Below, in pieces: positions 41,439-47,854 of a DNA stretch of 56,004 bases (position 1 is the first letter of the stretch; each line of letters begins with the position of its first letter). Source of the DNA: an uncultured Clostridia bacterium (lineage in GTDB: Bacteria > Bacillota > Clostridia > Oscillospirales > Ruminococcaceae). Position numbers and translations under genes: made by a program. The DNA lies in NCBI GenBank assembly GCA_947589355.1, contig CANPZC010000013.1, forward strand, positions 1-56,004. The letters run 5' to 3'. The notes under the pieces are model-generated. The model ran no database searches. It was not told the origin of the DNA and worked only from the letters and a program-made list of their open reading frames with translations.

Positions 41439-41516
41439 GGTGGGCGTAGCTTAGCTGGTTAAAGCGTCGGATTGTGGTCCCGAAGATCGTGAGTTCGAAT
41501 CTCACCCCCCACCCCA
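41439..41516 (+). tRNA. tRNA-His (anticodon GTG), with two stem mismatches
   Basis: The anticodon loop TTGTGGT gives GTG; the T arm GTGAG-TTCGAAT-CTCAC is perfect, a G at 41439 can serve as the extra G-1 opposite C73, and CCA is encoded. Two positions do not pair: C6 against C67 in the acceptor stem (GTGGGCG versus CCCCCAC) and A31 against C39 in the anticodon stem. The gene may still work, or it may be a decaying copy. Confidence 0.85.
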
Positions 41517-41730
41517 GAAACACCCTTGATTTACGTCAAGGGCTCAGTGAATAGTGAAAGAGAGAATGGGAAGAAGACTCGCAGAGGCTTCTTCTGCACT
41601 TTACGGCTGCAAAGCAGTCGTAAAGTGTGGTGAATAGTTTTTAGTTAATAGTTGTCCGTAAGGAATGCGTTTCTGTACTATTCGTTATTCACTATTAACT
41701 TTTCATTTTTGTAAAGCAGTCGCACCTTTT
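41517..41730. repeat. Hairpin-rich spacer between tRNA-His and tRNA-Ala
   Basis: No gene is seen. It holds CCCTTGA/TCAAGGG (41523-41542), GAAGAAG/CTTCTTC (41570-41594), and a 14-bp stem with an AAA loop (41597-41610 with 41614-41627, CACTTTACGGCTGC paired to its near-complement). Then come AT-rich units related to GTGAATAGT and AGTTAATAGT in both orientations (about 41630-41705). The layout recalls decayed REP-like or MITE sequences. Confidence 0.6.
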
Positions 41731-41806
41731 GGGGTATTAGCGCAGTTGGTAGCGCGCCACACTGGCAGTGTGGAGGTCACGGGTTCGACTCCCGTATGCT
41801 CCACCA
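41731..41806 (+). tRNA. tRNA-Ala (anticodon GGC)
   Basis: Acceptor GGGGTAT pairs with ATGCTCC, including the G3-T70 wobble that identifies alanine tRNAs. The D stem is GCGC/GCGC, the anticodon arm CCACA-CTGGCAG-TGTGG with GGC, and the T arm ACGGG-TTCGACT-CCCGT. CCA is encoded. An integrase gene ends 54 nt downstream, so the 3' end of this gene is a plausible integration site. Confidence 0.95.
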
Positions 41807-41810
41807 AATG

Positions 41811-41847
41811 ATAATAAACCCTCGAATAATCGGGGGTTTATTATTTT
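41811..41847. terminator. Bidirectional terminator between tRNA-Ala and the integrase
   Basis: A 15-bp stem (41811-41825 with 41830-41844) around an ATAA loop, with Ts after it on the plus strand and As before it for the minus strand. It ends the tRNA transcript and the convergent integrase gene. Confidence 0.85.
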
Positions 41848-41860
41848 GCTTACACGATTT

Positions 41861-43009
41861 TTACACGTTTTTGATATTGTTCAGAATTTTTACCGCCCTT
41901 TCTTCCTCTCTCGGATACAAATGCGAGTAGGTATCCCACGTCATACTTATCTTCGCATGACCGAGCCGTCGTGCGATCTCCTGTATGTTTATGCCCTCGT
42001 TGGCAAGCAGGGAAGCGTGGCTGTGCCGAAAGTCGTGCACCCTTATCGCCTTAACGCCTGCCGCCTCTGCGCATCTCTGCAAGGTTTTCTGCACGCTGGT
42101 GTCTCTTATGCACCGTGCACCGCCGCAGATGTACCAGCTCTCTGAAAAGCCGTCAATGGCACTGCACCGCTCCTTGTGCTGCTCCAGCACCGCCATGAGC
42201 GGCAACGGTATCTGTATAGTGCGTATGCTGCTTTTATTTTTCGGCGGCGTGATGCGGTCGGCACCTTTAAGCTTCTGCGCCACGCTCTTGGTAATGCTTA
42301 TTCTGCCGTCCTTGATGTCCGTCCACTGTAGGGCGTTGATCTCGCCTTTTCTCATGCCTGTGTAAAATGCAATATTAAAAAATACATAAAAATTCCATTT
42401 GTACAGCTCGCCTTTGGCTTCTGCCGCTTCTGCCTCGCTTTTGACGGCGGCAATAAACCGCTTAAACTCGTCTGCGGTGTAATACTGCATTTCTTTGGTG
42501 GCTGTGGTATCGAGCGGCGCTTTGAAGTTGCCTGCCTGCTCCAGAACATTCCGCGACATATATTCCATTTTCACGGCATAGTTTATCATCGCGTGGAACA
42601 CCCCATAGACGTTTCGCTTGGTAGTGATGCCGACATTCAGCCCCTCCATGTACATCTTCCACTTCTGGACGGCGGCAACGTTAAACTTCGAAAGCTTAGT
42701 ACTGCCGCATTCTGGTATGATGTACCGCGCGATTATGCGCACGCTCTTGTCAAGAGTGGTCTCGCGCACCTCATATCGCTTTGCGTTGATATATTCTTCA
42801 TAGAGATCGCTGATCGTCATACCGGCAGCAGGCGTTTCTTTCTTGCGCTTGATGTCATTGGTAAGCTGATATTCAAGCATTTTTGCCTCTTCAAGACCGT
42901 AAACAGTGCGGTCGGTCTGATGCGCCTTGCCGTAGTTGTCGGTGTAGTTTATACGCACACGGTAGCGCTGCTTGCCGTTTTTCTTGCCCGTCATCTTATA
43001 AATAGGCAT
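41861..43009 (-). CDS. Tyrosine-type site-specific integrase
   Basis: A 382-residue phage/ICE integrase. An N-terminal AP2-like arm-binding part ('GKKNGKQRYRVRINYTDNYG') is followed by a SAM-like core-binding domain (about 70-165) and the catalytic domain with Arg in 'FYTGMRKGEINALQW', the His-x2-Arg box 'IRVHDFRHSHASLLANEG', and the nucleophile Tyr in 'MTWDTYSHLYP'. ATG 43009 has TAGGAGGT seven bases upstream, better than 43030. Its 3' end faces tRNA-Ala, the common orientation for elements inserted in a tRNA. It marks the left end of the mobile remnant up to about 46.8 kb. Confidence 0.93.
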   Translation of the reverse strand: MPIYKMTGKKNGKQRYRVRINYTDNYGKAHQTDRTVYGLEEAKMLEYQLTNDIKRKKETPAAGMTISDLYEEYINAKRYEVRETTLDKSVRIIARYIIPECGSTKLSKFNVAAVQKWKMYMEGLNVGITTKRNVYGVFHAMINYAVKMEYMSRNVLEQAGNFKAPLDTTATKEMQYYTADEFKRFIAAVKSEAEAAEAKGELYKWNFYVFFNIAFYTGMRKGEINALQWTDIKDGRISITKSVAQKLKGADRITPPKNKSSIRTIQIPLPLMAVLEQHKERCSAIDGFSESWYICGGARCIRDTSVQKTLQRCAEAAGVKAIRVHDFRHSHASLLANEGINIQEIARRLGHAKISMTWDTYSHLYPREEERAVKILNNIKNV

Positions 43010-43023
43010 AGTTTTACCTCCTA

Positions 43024-43052
43024 TTGACATCTACAAAAAATTATGATACAAT
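43024..43052 (+). promoter_or_regulatory. Sigma-A promoter of a candidate small RNA
   Basis: TTGACA (43024-43029) and TACAAT (43047-43052), 17-bp spacer, on the plus strand, divergent from the integrase. Its -35 lies only 15 bp from the integrase start codon. Confidence 0.7.
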
Positions 43053-43058
43053 AAAAGG

Positions 43059-43135
43059 GCAGAATTTGCCCTTCGTTGACATGGGGACATTCTCACTTGC
43101 CGTTTCGGTGCTGCTACACCGGAGCGGCTTTTTTT
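43059..43135 (+). ncRNA. Candidate small RNA of about 77 nt
   Basis: A consensus promoter is followed by a transcript with no usable reading frame. It contains a small hairpin (AAGGGCA/TGCCCTT, 43055-43073) and ends in a strong terminator: GCCG (43099-43102) and CGGTG (43106-43110) pair with CACCG (43117-43121) and CGGC (43125-43128), followed by seven Ts. Position beside the integrase and opposite to it suggests a regulatory RNA of the element. I do not recognise the family. Confidence 0.55.
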
Positions 43136-43137
43136 AT

Positions 43138-44328
43138 TTACACTAAAACTTCAAAAAAGTTATTTTCTTCCACAATATTTATCGGGCTGCCTGCTTCTCG
43201 TAGCTCCATAGCTTTCTTTATCTTCGCGCCATAGTTACCTTGCTGCCATTCGGCGTTCCCGAGAGATCCGACTATCAGATAGTCAAGCTTGCCAGAAACA
43301 CCTGTCTTTATGACTGCACCTTTCTGCCGCAGCTGTACTTCTACATCACTGCGTGCCGCTCTGGCAAAGTTGCCTGTAAGACATACATTCTTGCCTTCCA
43401 CGTCTATTCTTTCGGGTGCATTTCCAAAGTCAGGCACTACATCATGCAAAGACATTGTACTTTCTGCCTTTGGCTTTTTCTGCGATAATATTCTCGGCTC
43501 TCTGACGTCAAGCAATATATCATACAGCTTTTGTGTCGCCAGCGCATCAGACAGCGCACGGTGCTCCTCGCTGTTATCTATATCAAGCTCATCACAGAGG
43601 CATTCGAGCGTGTGATGCCGAAACTGTGGGTAGCATCTTCGTGCCCACGACAGCGTATCAATGTACTTGTTGTTAAACGGCATACTCTGTTTTTCGCACG
43701 CAGCGGAAAGGAAAGAAAGATCAAAGCTTGCATTGTGCGCAACTATGATATTGTCGCCGAGAAAGTCAAGAAACCTCGGCAATACCTCGTCTATACTCGG
43801 CGCATCTTTGACCATTTCGTTGGTTATATGCGTTAAGTTGGTTATAGCCCTGCTTATAGGATAAGTGGGCTTAACAAGGCTCTGAAACGTCTCTTGCTTG
43901 TTGCCGATGACTTTTACCGCGCCTATCTCTATTATCTCACATTCAGACGGCTTCAGACCTGTTGTTTCAAGGTCAATTACAACATAGTCGGCTTTGTCGT
44001 CGGTGGTCGGCTGCTCCTGCTTTGGCGGCGTAGATTTGGCAATCGATTGCTGCGCCGCTTTCTGCATTGATATTTCTTTCAGTAGCTCTTCCTTGCGCAT
44101 AAGAGCCGCTCTGCATTCTTCCTCGCAAGCAGCCTTTTCAGCTCGCAGCCTGCTTATATCACTTTGCAGGTCGGCAAGCTCGTTTTCTTCGGCAGTGGTA
44201 TCTTTACTGCTTTTATCTATGACTAGATTTCTGATATATAGTATGATGCCGAGCACGCCGGGAATGATCAGAAACCACAGCGCGAATAGTATACACAAGA
44301 CTATTACAGGGCATTTTTTGTTTTTCAT
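43138..44328 (-). CDS. Membrane-tethered DEDDh exonuclease with BRCT domain
   Basis: A 396-residue protein: membrane helix about 8-32, coiled coil about 42-90, then a DnaQ-like 3'-5' exonuclease and a C-terminal BRCT domain. Exonuclease motifs are 'YVVIDLETTGL' (DxE), 'IIVAHNASFDLSFL' and 'EEHRALSDALATQ' (H-x4-D). BRCT is seen in 'KNVCLTGNFARAARSDVE' and 'KLDYLIVGSLGN'. DnaQ-BRCT pairs are known in Firmicutes, but a membrane anchor with coiled coil is unusual. ATG 44328 is behind AAGGGGGA. It follows the S24 repressor gene by 13 nt and is probably under its control. Confidence 0.87.
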   Translation of the reverse strand: MKNKKCPVIVLCILFALWFLIIPGVLGIILYIRNLVIDKSSKDTTAEENELADLQSDISRLRAEKAACEEECRAALMRKEELLKEISMQKAAQQSIAKSTPPKQEQPTTDDKADYVVIDLETTGLKPSECEIIEIGAVKVIGNKQETFQSLVKPTYPISRAITNLTHITNEMVKDAPSIDEVLPRFLDFLGDNIIVAHNASFDLSFLSAACEKQSMPFNNKYIDTLSWARRCYPQFRHHTLECLCDELDIDNSEEHRALSDALATQKLYDILLDVREPRILSQKKPKAESTMSLHDVVPDFGNAPERIDVEGKNVCLTGNFARAARSDVEVQLRQKGAVIKTGVSGKLDYLIVGSLGNAEWQQGNYGAKIKKAMELREAGSPINIVEENNFFEVLV

Positions 44329-44341
44329 GGTGTTGTCCCCC

Positions 44342-44971
44342 TTATAAAGCACTCATAAAATACACTGCTTTGCCGAGTATTCTTACGGTGTCAAGTTCTT
44401 CGTTGATATAGATCAGCGGTTCATATGCAGGGTTTTCAGGGTTCAGCACCAGTTTATTTTTGTCGGGGTAGTAATACACACGTTTAAGCGTAGCCTCATT
44501 ATCTATAATTACCGCCGCGATCTCGCCGTTCTGCACGAGCGGCATTTGCTTTATAAATACGATGTCACCGTTATTGATACGGGCGTTTACCATGCTGTCG
44601 CCCTTTGCCGTTAAACAAAAGTCGGCATCTATATCCATATCAGCCATGACATAATGCTCTTTGTCCTCGTCTGCCCATATAGGCTCACCGCAGGCTATCT
44701 CGCCTAGCAGCGGTATCTTTTTCAGCTTTATCGCATGGATATTATCACACTTATTAAAAAGACTGCCCTCGCTGTCTTCCCAGCCCATTAAATAAGCCGG
44801 CGTGGTATCAAGTATTTCTGACAGCTGCACTATCATAGAGCGCGGTATGTCTCTGCCGTTCTCAATGTGCGCAACAGATGATTTTGACTTGTATCCCAGC
44901 TTTTCGGCAAGCGCCTCTTGTGTAAGACCCTTTTTGAGCCTTAATTCTTTAACTCTATCTCCTATAGTCAT
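44342..44971 (-). CDS. LexA/cI-like repressor: XRE helix-turn-helix with S24 peptidase domain
   Basis: A 209-residue repressor. The N-terminal helix-turn-helix reads 'GLTQEALAEKLGYKSKSSVA'. The C-terminal S24 domain has the catalytic Ser in 'TAKGDSMVNARINNGD' and Lys in 'EATLKRVYYY'; the self-cleavage site is probably Cys-Gly in 'EIACGEPI' in place of the usual Ala-Gly. Such repressors hold mobile elements silent and cleave themselves in the SOS response. Its promoter (-35 TTGACA 45014-45019, -10 TATAAT 44991-44996 on the minus strand) overlaps operator O1, indicating autoregulation. It is divergent from a Cro-like gene. Confidence 0.93.
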   Translation of the reverse strand: MTIGDRVKELRLKKGLTQEALAEKLGYKSKSSVAHIENGRDIPRSMIVQLSEILDTTPAYLMGWEDSEGSLFNKCDNIHAIKLKKIPLLGEIACGEPIWADEDKEHYVMADMDIDADFCLTAKGDSMVNARINNGDIVFIKQMPLVQNGEIAAVIIDNEATLKRVYYYPDKNKLVLNPENPAYEPLIYINEELDTVRILGKAVYFMSAL

Positions 44972-44990
44972 AAGTACACCTCCGATTTAT

Positions 44991-45020
44991 ATTATACGTC
45001 AGAATTACAAATCTGTCAAC
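44991..45020 (-). promoter_or_regulatory. Repressor promoter with operator O1
   Basis: Minus strand TTGACA (45014-45019), 17-bp spacer, TATAAT (44991-44996). Operator O1, AATTAC-AAATCT-GTCAAC (45003-45020), covers the -35 box. Confidence 0.7.
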
Positions 45021-45103
45021 TAAAAATTACATACACAAATTAAAGTTGACGTTTTAGACAACAGAGCGGCTGAAAATTTGTTTATTATGCCAACGCTTTT
45101 TAG

Positions 45104-45157
45104 GTTGACAAATCTGTAAACACGGGTTATAATTAAGGTAGTGACAAATTCGTCAAC
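45104..45157 (+). promoter_or_regulatory. Early promoter with operators O2 and O3
   Basis: TTGACA (45105-45110), 17-bp spacer, TATAAT (45128-45133). O2, GTTGAC-AAATCT-GTAAAC (45104-45121), covers the -35; O3, AGTGAC-AAATTC-GTCAAC (45140-45157), covers the predicted start. Both match the palindrome GTTGAC-N6-GTCAAC also found at 45381-45398 (O4). Confidence 0.7.
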
Positions 45158-45176
45158 ATCAACAGGAGGTGGAATA

Positions 45177-45401
45177 ATGAATTTGGAGTATCTTAACGAC
45201 CGTATCAAGCTCAGCAGAATACCTATATCGGCAATTGCTGAGGGAATAGGGCTCTCCAGACAGTCGCTGTATCAGAAAATGAACGGCAAACGTGAGTTTA
45301 AGTCCTCAGAGGTCAACAAGATCTGCGAGATGCTCAGGCTTACGAACGAAGAAAAAATGCTCGTTTTTTTTGCAGATATGGTTGACAAATCGGTCAACTA
45401 G
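45177..45401 (+). CDS. Small helix-turn-helix protein (Cro-like)
   Basis: A 74-residue DNA-binding protein with 'ISAIAEGIGLSRQSLYQKMNG' as helix-turn-helix. It is divergent from the S24 repressor and expressed from a promoter framed by operators, the position of Cro or an early activator in phages. ATG 45177 follows AGGAGGTGG; the GTG at 45141 lies inside operator O3 and is rejected. The last six codons contain another operator copy (GTTGACAAATCGGTCAAC, 45381-45398), so repressor can also bind inside the gene. Confidence 0.82.
   Translation: MNLEYLNDRIKLSRIPISAIAEGIGLSRQSLYQKMNGKREFKSSEVNKICEMLRLTNEEKMLVFFADMVDKSVN
45381..45398. promoter_or_regulatory. Operator O4 inside the Cro-like gene
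   Basis: GTTGAC-AAATCG-GTCAAC has perfect 6-bp inverted arms and the same centre as O1-O3. Its place 240 bp downstream could allow looping or a roadblock. Confidence 0.6.
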
Positions 45402-45438
45402 CGAATAAAGAAACGTTTGAAAAAATGAGAGGTGAAAT

Positions 45439-45585
45439 ATGATGCACCAAAATACAGATGAGATAAGAGCGTTCATCGGACAAATAAAGCAACTATCCTC
45501 TGAGCAGCAAGCAGGCTTACTTCTTATGTTAAAGGATCTTTCTGCACTGGTAGATAAAGTATATAAAAAGGACAGCGGCAGTTAA
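45439..45585 (+). CDS. 48-residue protein of unknown function
   Basis: A short frame starting at tandem ATGs (45439/45442) behind GAGGTGA encodes an acidic helical protein containing 'IKQLSSEQQAGLLLMLKDL'. No family is recognised; similar small proteins follow Cro-like genes in clostridial elements. It ends inside a palindromic hairpin, with its stop overlapping that of the convergent XRE gene. Confidence 0.65.
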   Translation: MMHQNTDEIRAFIGQIKQLSSEQQAGLLLMLKDLSALVDKVYKKDSGS

Positions 45586-45597
45586 TTGCCGCTATCC
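45571..45597. terminator. Shared hairpin at the convergent gene ends
   Basis: AGCGGCA (45574-45580) pairs with TGCCGCT (45587-45593) around GTTAAT, extended by GGA/TCC. Both convergent stop codons lie in the loop. There is no T-run, so it may act as a barrier or RNA stabiliser. Confidence 0.5.
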
Positions 45598-45938
45598 TCA
45601 GAAATAACCTCGCTTACTGCTTTTTCAAGGAAGTTCATCATATCGCCGCGCAGACTTTGCGGCAGCGAAAGATATTCTTCTACGATCTTCTTTTCAAGAG
45701 AAGTCATATTAAATTCGGCGGACAGCTTATCAAGATTATCTTCTTCGGTGTTCCTGCCGAGAAGATAGTCAGTAGTAACGCCGAACATATCAGCAATGGC
45801 GCAGAGTACTTCATTTTTAGGTTCGCTTACGCCTTGTTCGTAAGTCTGCCACGCTCTGAGAGTTACACCAATATTCTCCGAACATTCTTTTTGTGTCATA
45901 TTTCTTGCTTCTCTTGCGAGCTTGATATTATTTTTCAT
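45582..45938 (-). CDS. XRE-family transcriptional regulator
   Basis: A 118-residue regulator with an N-terminal Cro/C1-type helix-turn-helix ('NMTQKECSENIGVTLRAWQ', then 'YEQGVSEPKNEVLCAIADMF') and a helical C-terminal part for dimerisation. It has no peptidase domain. ATG 45938 has GAGGTGAT upstream; the GTG at 45947 is part of that site. Its promoter carries the palindrome ATAACAT-AAATA-ATGTTAT (45960-45978) between the -35 and -10, and a related palindrome sits in the divergent promoter, so it probably represses both. This is the second repressor switch in the element. Confidence 0.9.
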   Translation of the reverse strand: MKNNIKLAREARNMTQKECSENIGVTLRAWQTYEQGVSEPKNEVLCAIADMFGVTTDYLLGRNTEEDNLDKLSAEFNMTSLEKKIVEEYLSLPQSLRGDMMNFLEKAVSEVISEDSGN

Positions 45939-45956
45939 GATTATCACCTCAATTGA

Positions 45957-45985
45957 AAGATAACATAAATAATGTTATTTGTCAA
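45957..45985 (-). promoter_or_regulatory. XRE gene promoter with internal operator
   Basis: Minus strand TTGACA (45980-45985), 17-bp spacer, TATCTT (45957-45962). The spacer is filled by the palindrome ATAACAT-AAATA-ATGTTAT (45960-45978). Confidence 0.6.
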
Positions 45986-46092
45986 TAGATATTTTGAAAA
46001 TAGCTTTAATTATAACATGATTTTGTATACTATGCACAAAAACAGTAACATATTTTCTACATATAAATATCATAAAAGATGTTACTTTTCTA

Positions 46093-46121
46093 TTGACTTG
46101 TAACATAAATTATGTTATAAT
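46093..46121 (+). promoter_or_regulatory. Divergent promoter with operator for the XRE regulator
   Basis: TTGACT (46093-46098), 17-bp spacer, TATAAT (46116-46121). The perfect palindrome TAACATAAATTATGTTA occupies 46101-46117. Half sites GTAACAT (about 46047) and ATGTTAC (about 46079) lie upstream. Confidence 0.7.
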
Positions 46122-46153
46122 ATAATTACAGTAAAGAACGGGGAGGTGATAGA

Positions 46154-46288
46154 GTGGAAGACAAAATAAAAAAGCTTGCTGAGCTGGTGAAGCAACTCAA
46201 CAAGCTGGGGCTAAAAGTTCTCGAACTTCTGGGAACTATAACACTAATAGCCCTTGCAATTAAATCACTCATAGAGATGATGAGATGA
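46154..46288 (+). CDS. 44-residue small membrane-associated protein
   Basis: GTG 46154 follows GGGAGGTGAT. The product starts 'MEDKIKKLAELVKQLNKLGL', an amphipathic Lys/Leu helix, and continues into a hydrophobic helix ('LLGTITLIALAIKSLIEMM'). It could be a holin-like, toxin-like or regulatory peptide; no family is recognised. It is the first gene under the XRE-controlled promoter. Confidence 0.6.
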   Translation: MEDKIKKLAELVKQLNKLGLKVLELLGTITLIALAIKSLIEMMR

Positions 46289-46376
46289 TTTAATCGGCGA
46301 AACCAAACCGGGGAGAAATCCCCGGGGCGGTCAAACCGCTTAATATAAATATACCACGATGAAAGGAAGATGTCAA

Positions 46377-46481
46377 GTGTTCAAAAAAATTATGGCTCTT
46401 GCAGGTGAAGCAGTCTTGCTTTTGGCAATAACAGCAACTGCGATCTTGGGCATTATCGGTCTTATAAGCTATCTGTTCTGA
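46377..46481 (+). CDS. 34-residue hydrophobic peptide
   Basis: GTG 46377 is 7 nt after AAGGAAG; an ATG at 46359 in the same frame has no ribosome site. The product is one membrane helix: 'MFKKIMALAGEAVLLLAITA' then 'TAILGIIGLISYLF'. Small hydrophobic proteins of this size in mobile elements include type I toxins and holin-like peptides. Between it and the previous gene is a GC-rich hairpin (GGGG AGAAA TCCCC, about 46308-46325). Confidence 0.5.
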   Translation: MFKKIMALAGEAVLLLAITATAILGIIGLISYLF

Positions 46482-46503
46482 TAGGTGAAAAGGAGGTCTG
46501 ACT

Positions 46504-46623
46504 ATGACGGAAGAGATAAGAAAGCTGCTCAGTCTGATTGACAAGCTGAACGAGGAGCAGAAGTGGAGAATATATGCCATTATTCATGGCGCGGCAATTA
46601 TCGCCGGTAATGAGAGGAGGTAA
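46504..46623 (+). CDS. 39-residue protein of unknown function
   Basis: ATG 46504 follows AGGAGGTCTG. The product 'MTEEIRKLLSLIDKLNEEQK' continues to 'WRIYAIIHGAAIIAGNERR'. Its pattern (Leu-rich helix, 'LNEEQ..RIYA.I.G') resembles the 48-residue protein at 45439 and small phage-element proteins of Clostridia. Its last codons form the AGAGGAGG ribosome site of the next gene, so the two are co-translated. Confidence 0.6.
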   Translation: MTEEIRKLLSLIDKLNEEQKWRIYAIIHGAAIIAGNERR

Positions 46624-46629
46624 ACACAG

Positions 46630-46767
46630 ATGTATGCAGTAATTGACTACTATGAGAGCGACTTCGGCGAAACCATCTATGTTACCGAGAGCTGTGAAGA
46701 TGCACAGAAATTCTGCAAAGAGTATGCTGAGCAGACAGACGGCGAGTGCGATCCTGCGCGCGCGTAA
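46630..46767 (+). CDS. 45-residue protein of unknown function
   Basis: ATG 46630 follows AGAGGAGG by about 9 nt. The product is acidic and starts 'MYAVIDYYESDFGETIYVTE', with three Cys later. No family is recognised. It is the last frame of the mobile remnant that I can support. It ends next to a short GC-rich palindrome. Confidence 0.55.
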   Translation: MYAVIDYYESDFGETIYVTESCEDAQKFCKEYAEQTDGECDPARA

Positions 46768-47010
46768 GCGCAAATAAAACAAGTTGAAGTCACATTTTCT
46801 TGCTTCTTGCCTCTAATTGTGAACCGCAGATATTAAGATAGAATCGCTATGCAAAAGAATTATGGTTTTGTTTTCTGAAAGGCTTCAGACTTTCAGAAAG
46901 CAAAATCGGCGACCCCATAAAGTCGCCGAAGTAATTCTTTCATTGTGGCTTGCGGCTGCGTAAGCAGACGACAAGACACTGCTAACATCAAACTTCTCAC
47001 TTCTAACCTC
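46768..47010. other. Intergenic junction between the mobile remnant and cdsA
   Basis: No gene seen. It contains a hairpin CTGAAAG/CTTTCAG (about 46876-46896), a strong hairpin CGGCGAC/GTCGCCG (46909-46930) usable as a terminator for either side, and a CGGCTGC/GCAGACG hairpin (46953-46970) similar to the one at 41604-41620. No copy of the tRNA-Ala 3' end is found here, so the right attachment site is not visible. Confidence 0.5.
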
Positions 47011-47829
47011 TCAGAACAGCCAACCTGTTCTAATAAGAAAATACATAAACGGCGCTACAAACAGCACGCTGTCAAATCTGTCCATTACTCCGCCGTGGCC
47101 CGGCATCAGGTTGCCGTAATCTTTTATGCCGCACTGGCGCTTTATAAGCGATGCTGTAAGATCGCCTGCAAGCCCTACCAGCGATGTTACCACTCCTGCA
47201 AGGAATATCATTATGTAGTTGAAGCCCACCGCGCCGTCCTTCATAAGCTTGTCATATACCAGGCAGAATATCAGCGCGATAACGGCATTTGCAGCCGCGC
47301 CGCCCACAACGCCCTCGACTGTCTTTTTCGGGCTGATAGTCGGGCAAAGTTTGTGATGCCCCAGAAACGAACCTGCAAAATATGCTCCGCTGTCAGCAAA
47401 CCAGGCGCACGCAAGCGTAAGCACCACAAGGAATATGCCGTACTTCATCTCGTTTATGCGCACCAGCGAACCCAGCGCGGCAGGAACGAGCATACAGCTT
47501 GCCGTCATGAATGCAACATGGTAAAAATTCATCTTCTCATGTGCCATAAAGAAGCATATTACTATTGCCAGCGCAAATATGCCTTTAAGCGCATAGTGCA
47601 TAATGGCAGGGTCTTTTGCAAAGTCGCAGAAAAAGTACAAAAATGCGTAACCCACCGAAATTGCTGTCGGGGCAGGGAACTGCCTGCAATTTGCGGCTCT
47701 CAGAAGCTCAAAAACGCCCACGGCGGCAATAATACCCACCGCTATCGGGAACACGAACGTTTTGTGCAGCGCCAGCACTATTATTGCCAGCACAATTGCC
47801 ACAGCCGCAGAAATTATTCTCGTTTTCAT
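47011..47829 (-). CDS. cdsA: Phosphatidate cytidylyltransferase
   Basis: A 272-residue multi-helix membrane enzyme that makes CDP-diacylglycerol from phosphatidate and CTP, the branch point of phospholipid synthesis. The family signature is visible: 'ADSGAYFAGSFLGHHKL' and 'TISPKKTVEGVVGG', with 'LVGLAGDLTASLIKRQCGIK' and 'DYGNLMPGHGGVMDRFDS' near the end. The start is ATG 47829 with AAGGA upstream; the longer frame to 47898 overlaps uppS. It follows uppS as is usual, but the customary next genes (dxr, rseP) are absent; a mobile remnant lies there. Confidence 0.95.
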   Translation of the reverse strand: MKTRIISAAVAIVLAIIVLALHKTFVFPIAVGIIAAVGVFELLRAANCRQFPAPTAISVGYAFLYFFCDFAKDPAIMHYALKGIFALAIVICFFMAHEKMNFYHVAFMTASCMLVPAALGSLVRINEMKYGIFLVVLTLACAWFADSGAYFAGSFLGHHKLCPTISPKKTVEGVVGGAAANAVIALIFCLVYDKLMKDGAVGFNYIMIFLAGVVTSLVGLAGDLTASLIKRQCGIKDYGNLMPGHGGVMDRFDSVLFVAPFMYFLIRTGWLF

Positions 47830-47854
47830 TATCTCACGTCCTTTTAATAAGCGG

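Noticed and set aside
41785-47010. An exact attL/attR pair for the integrase
   Set aside because: The tRNA-Ala 3' end is a likely attL, but I found no second copy of that sequence up to cdsA, so no attachment pair can be claimed.
46945-47847. A 300-codon plus-strand frame opposite cdsA
   Set aside because: The minus strand is unambiguous cdsA; the opposite frame is basic, Cys/His-rich and unlike any family.
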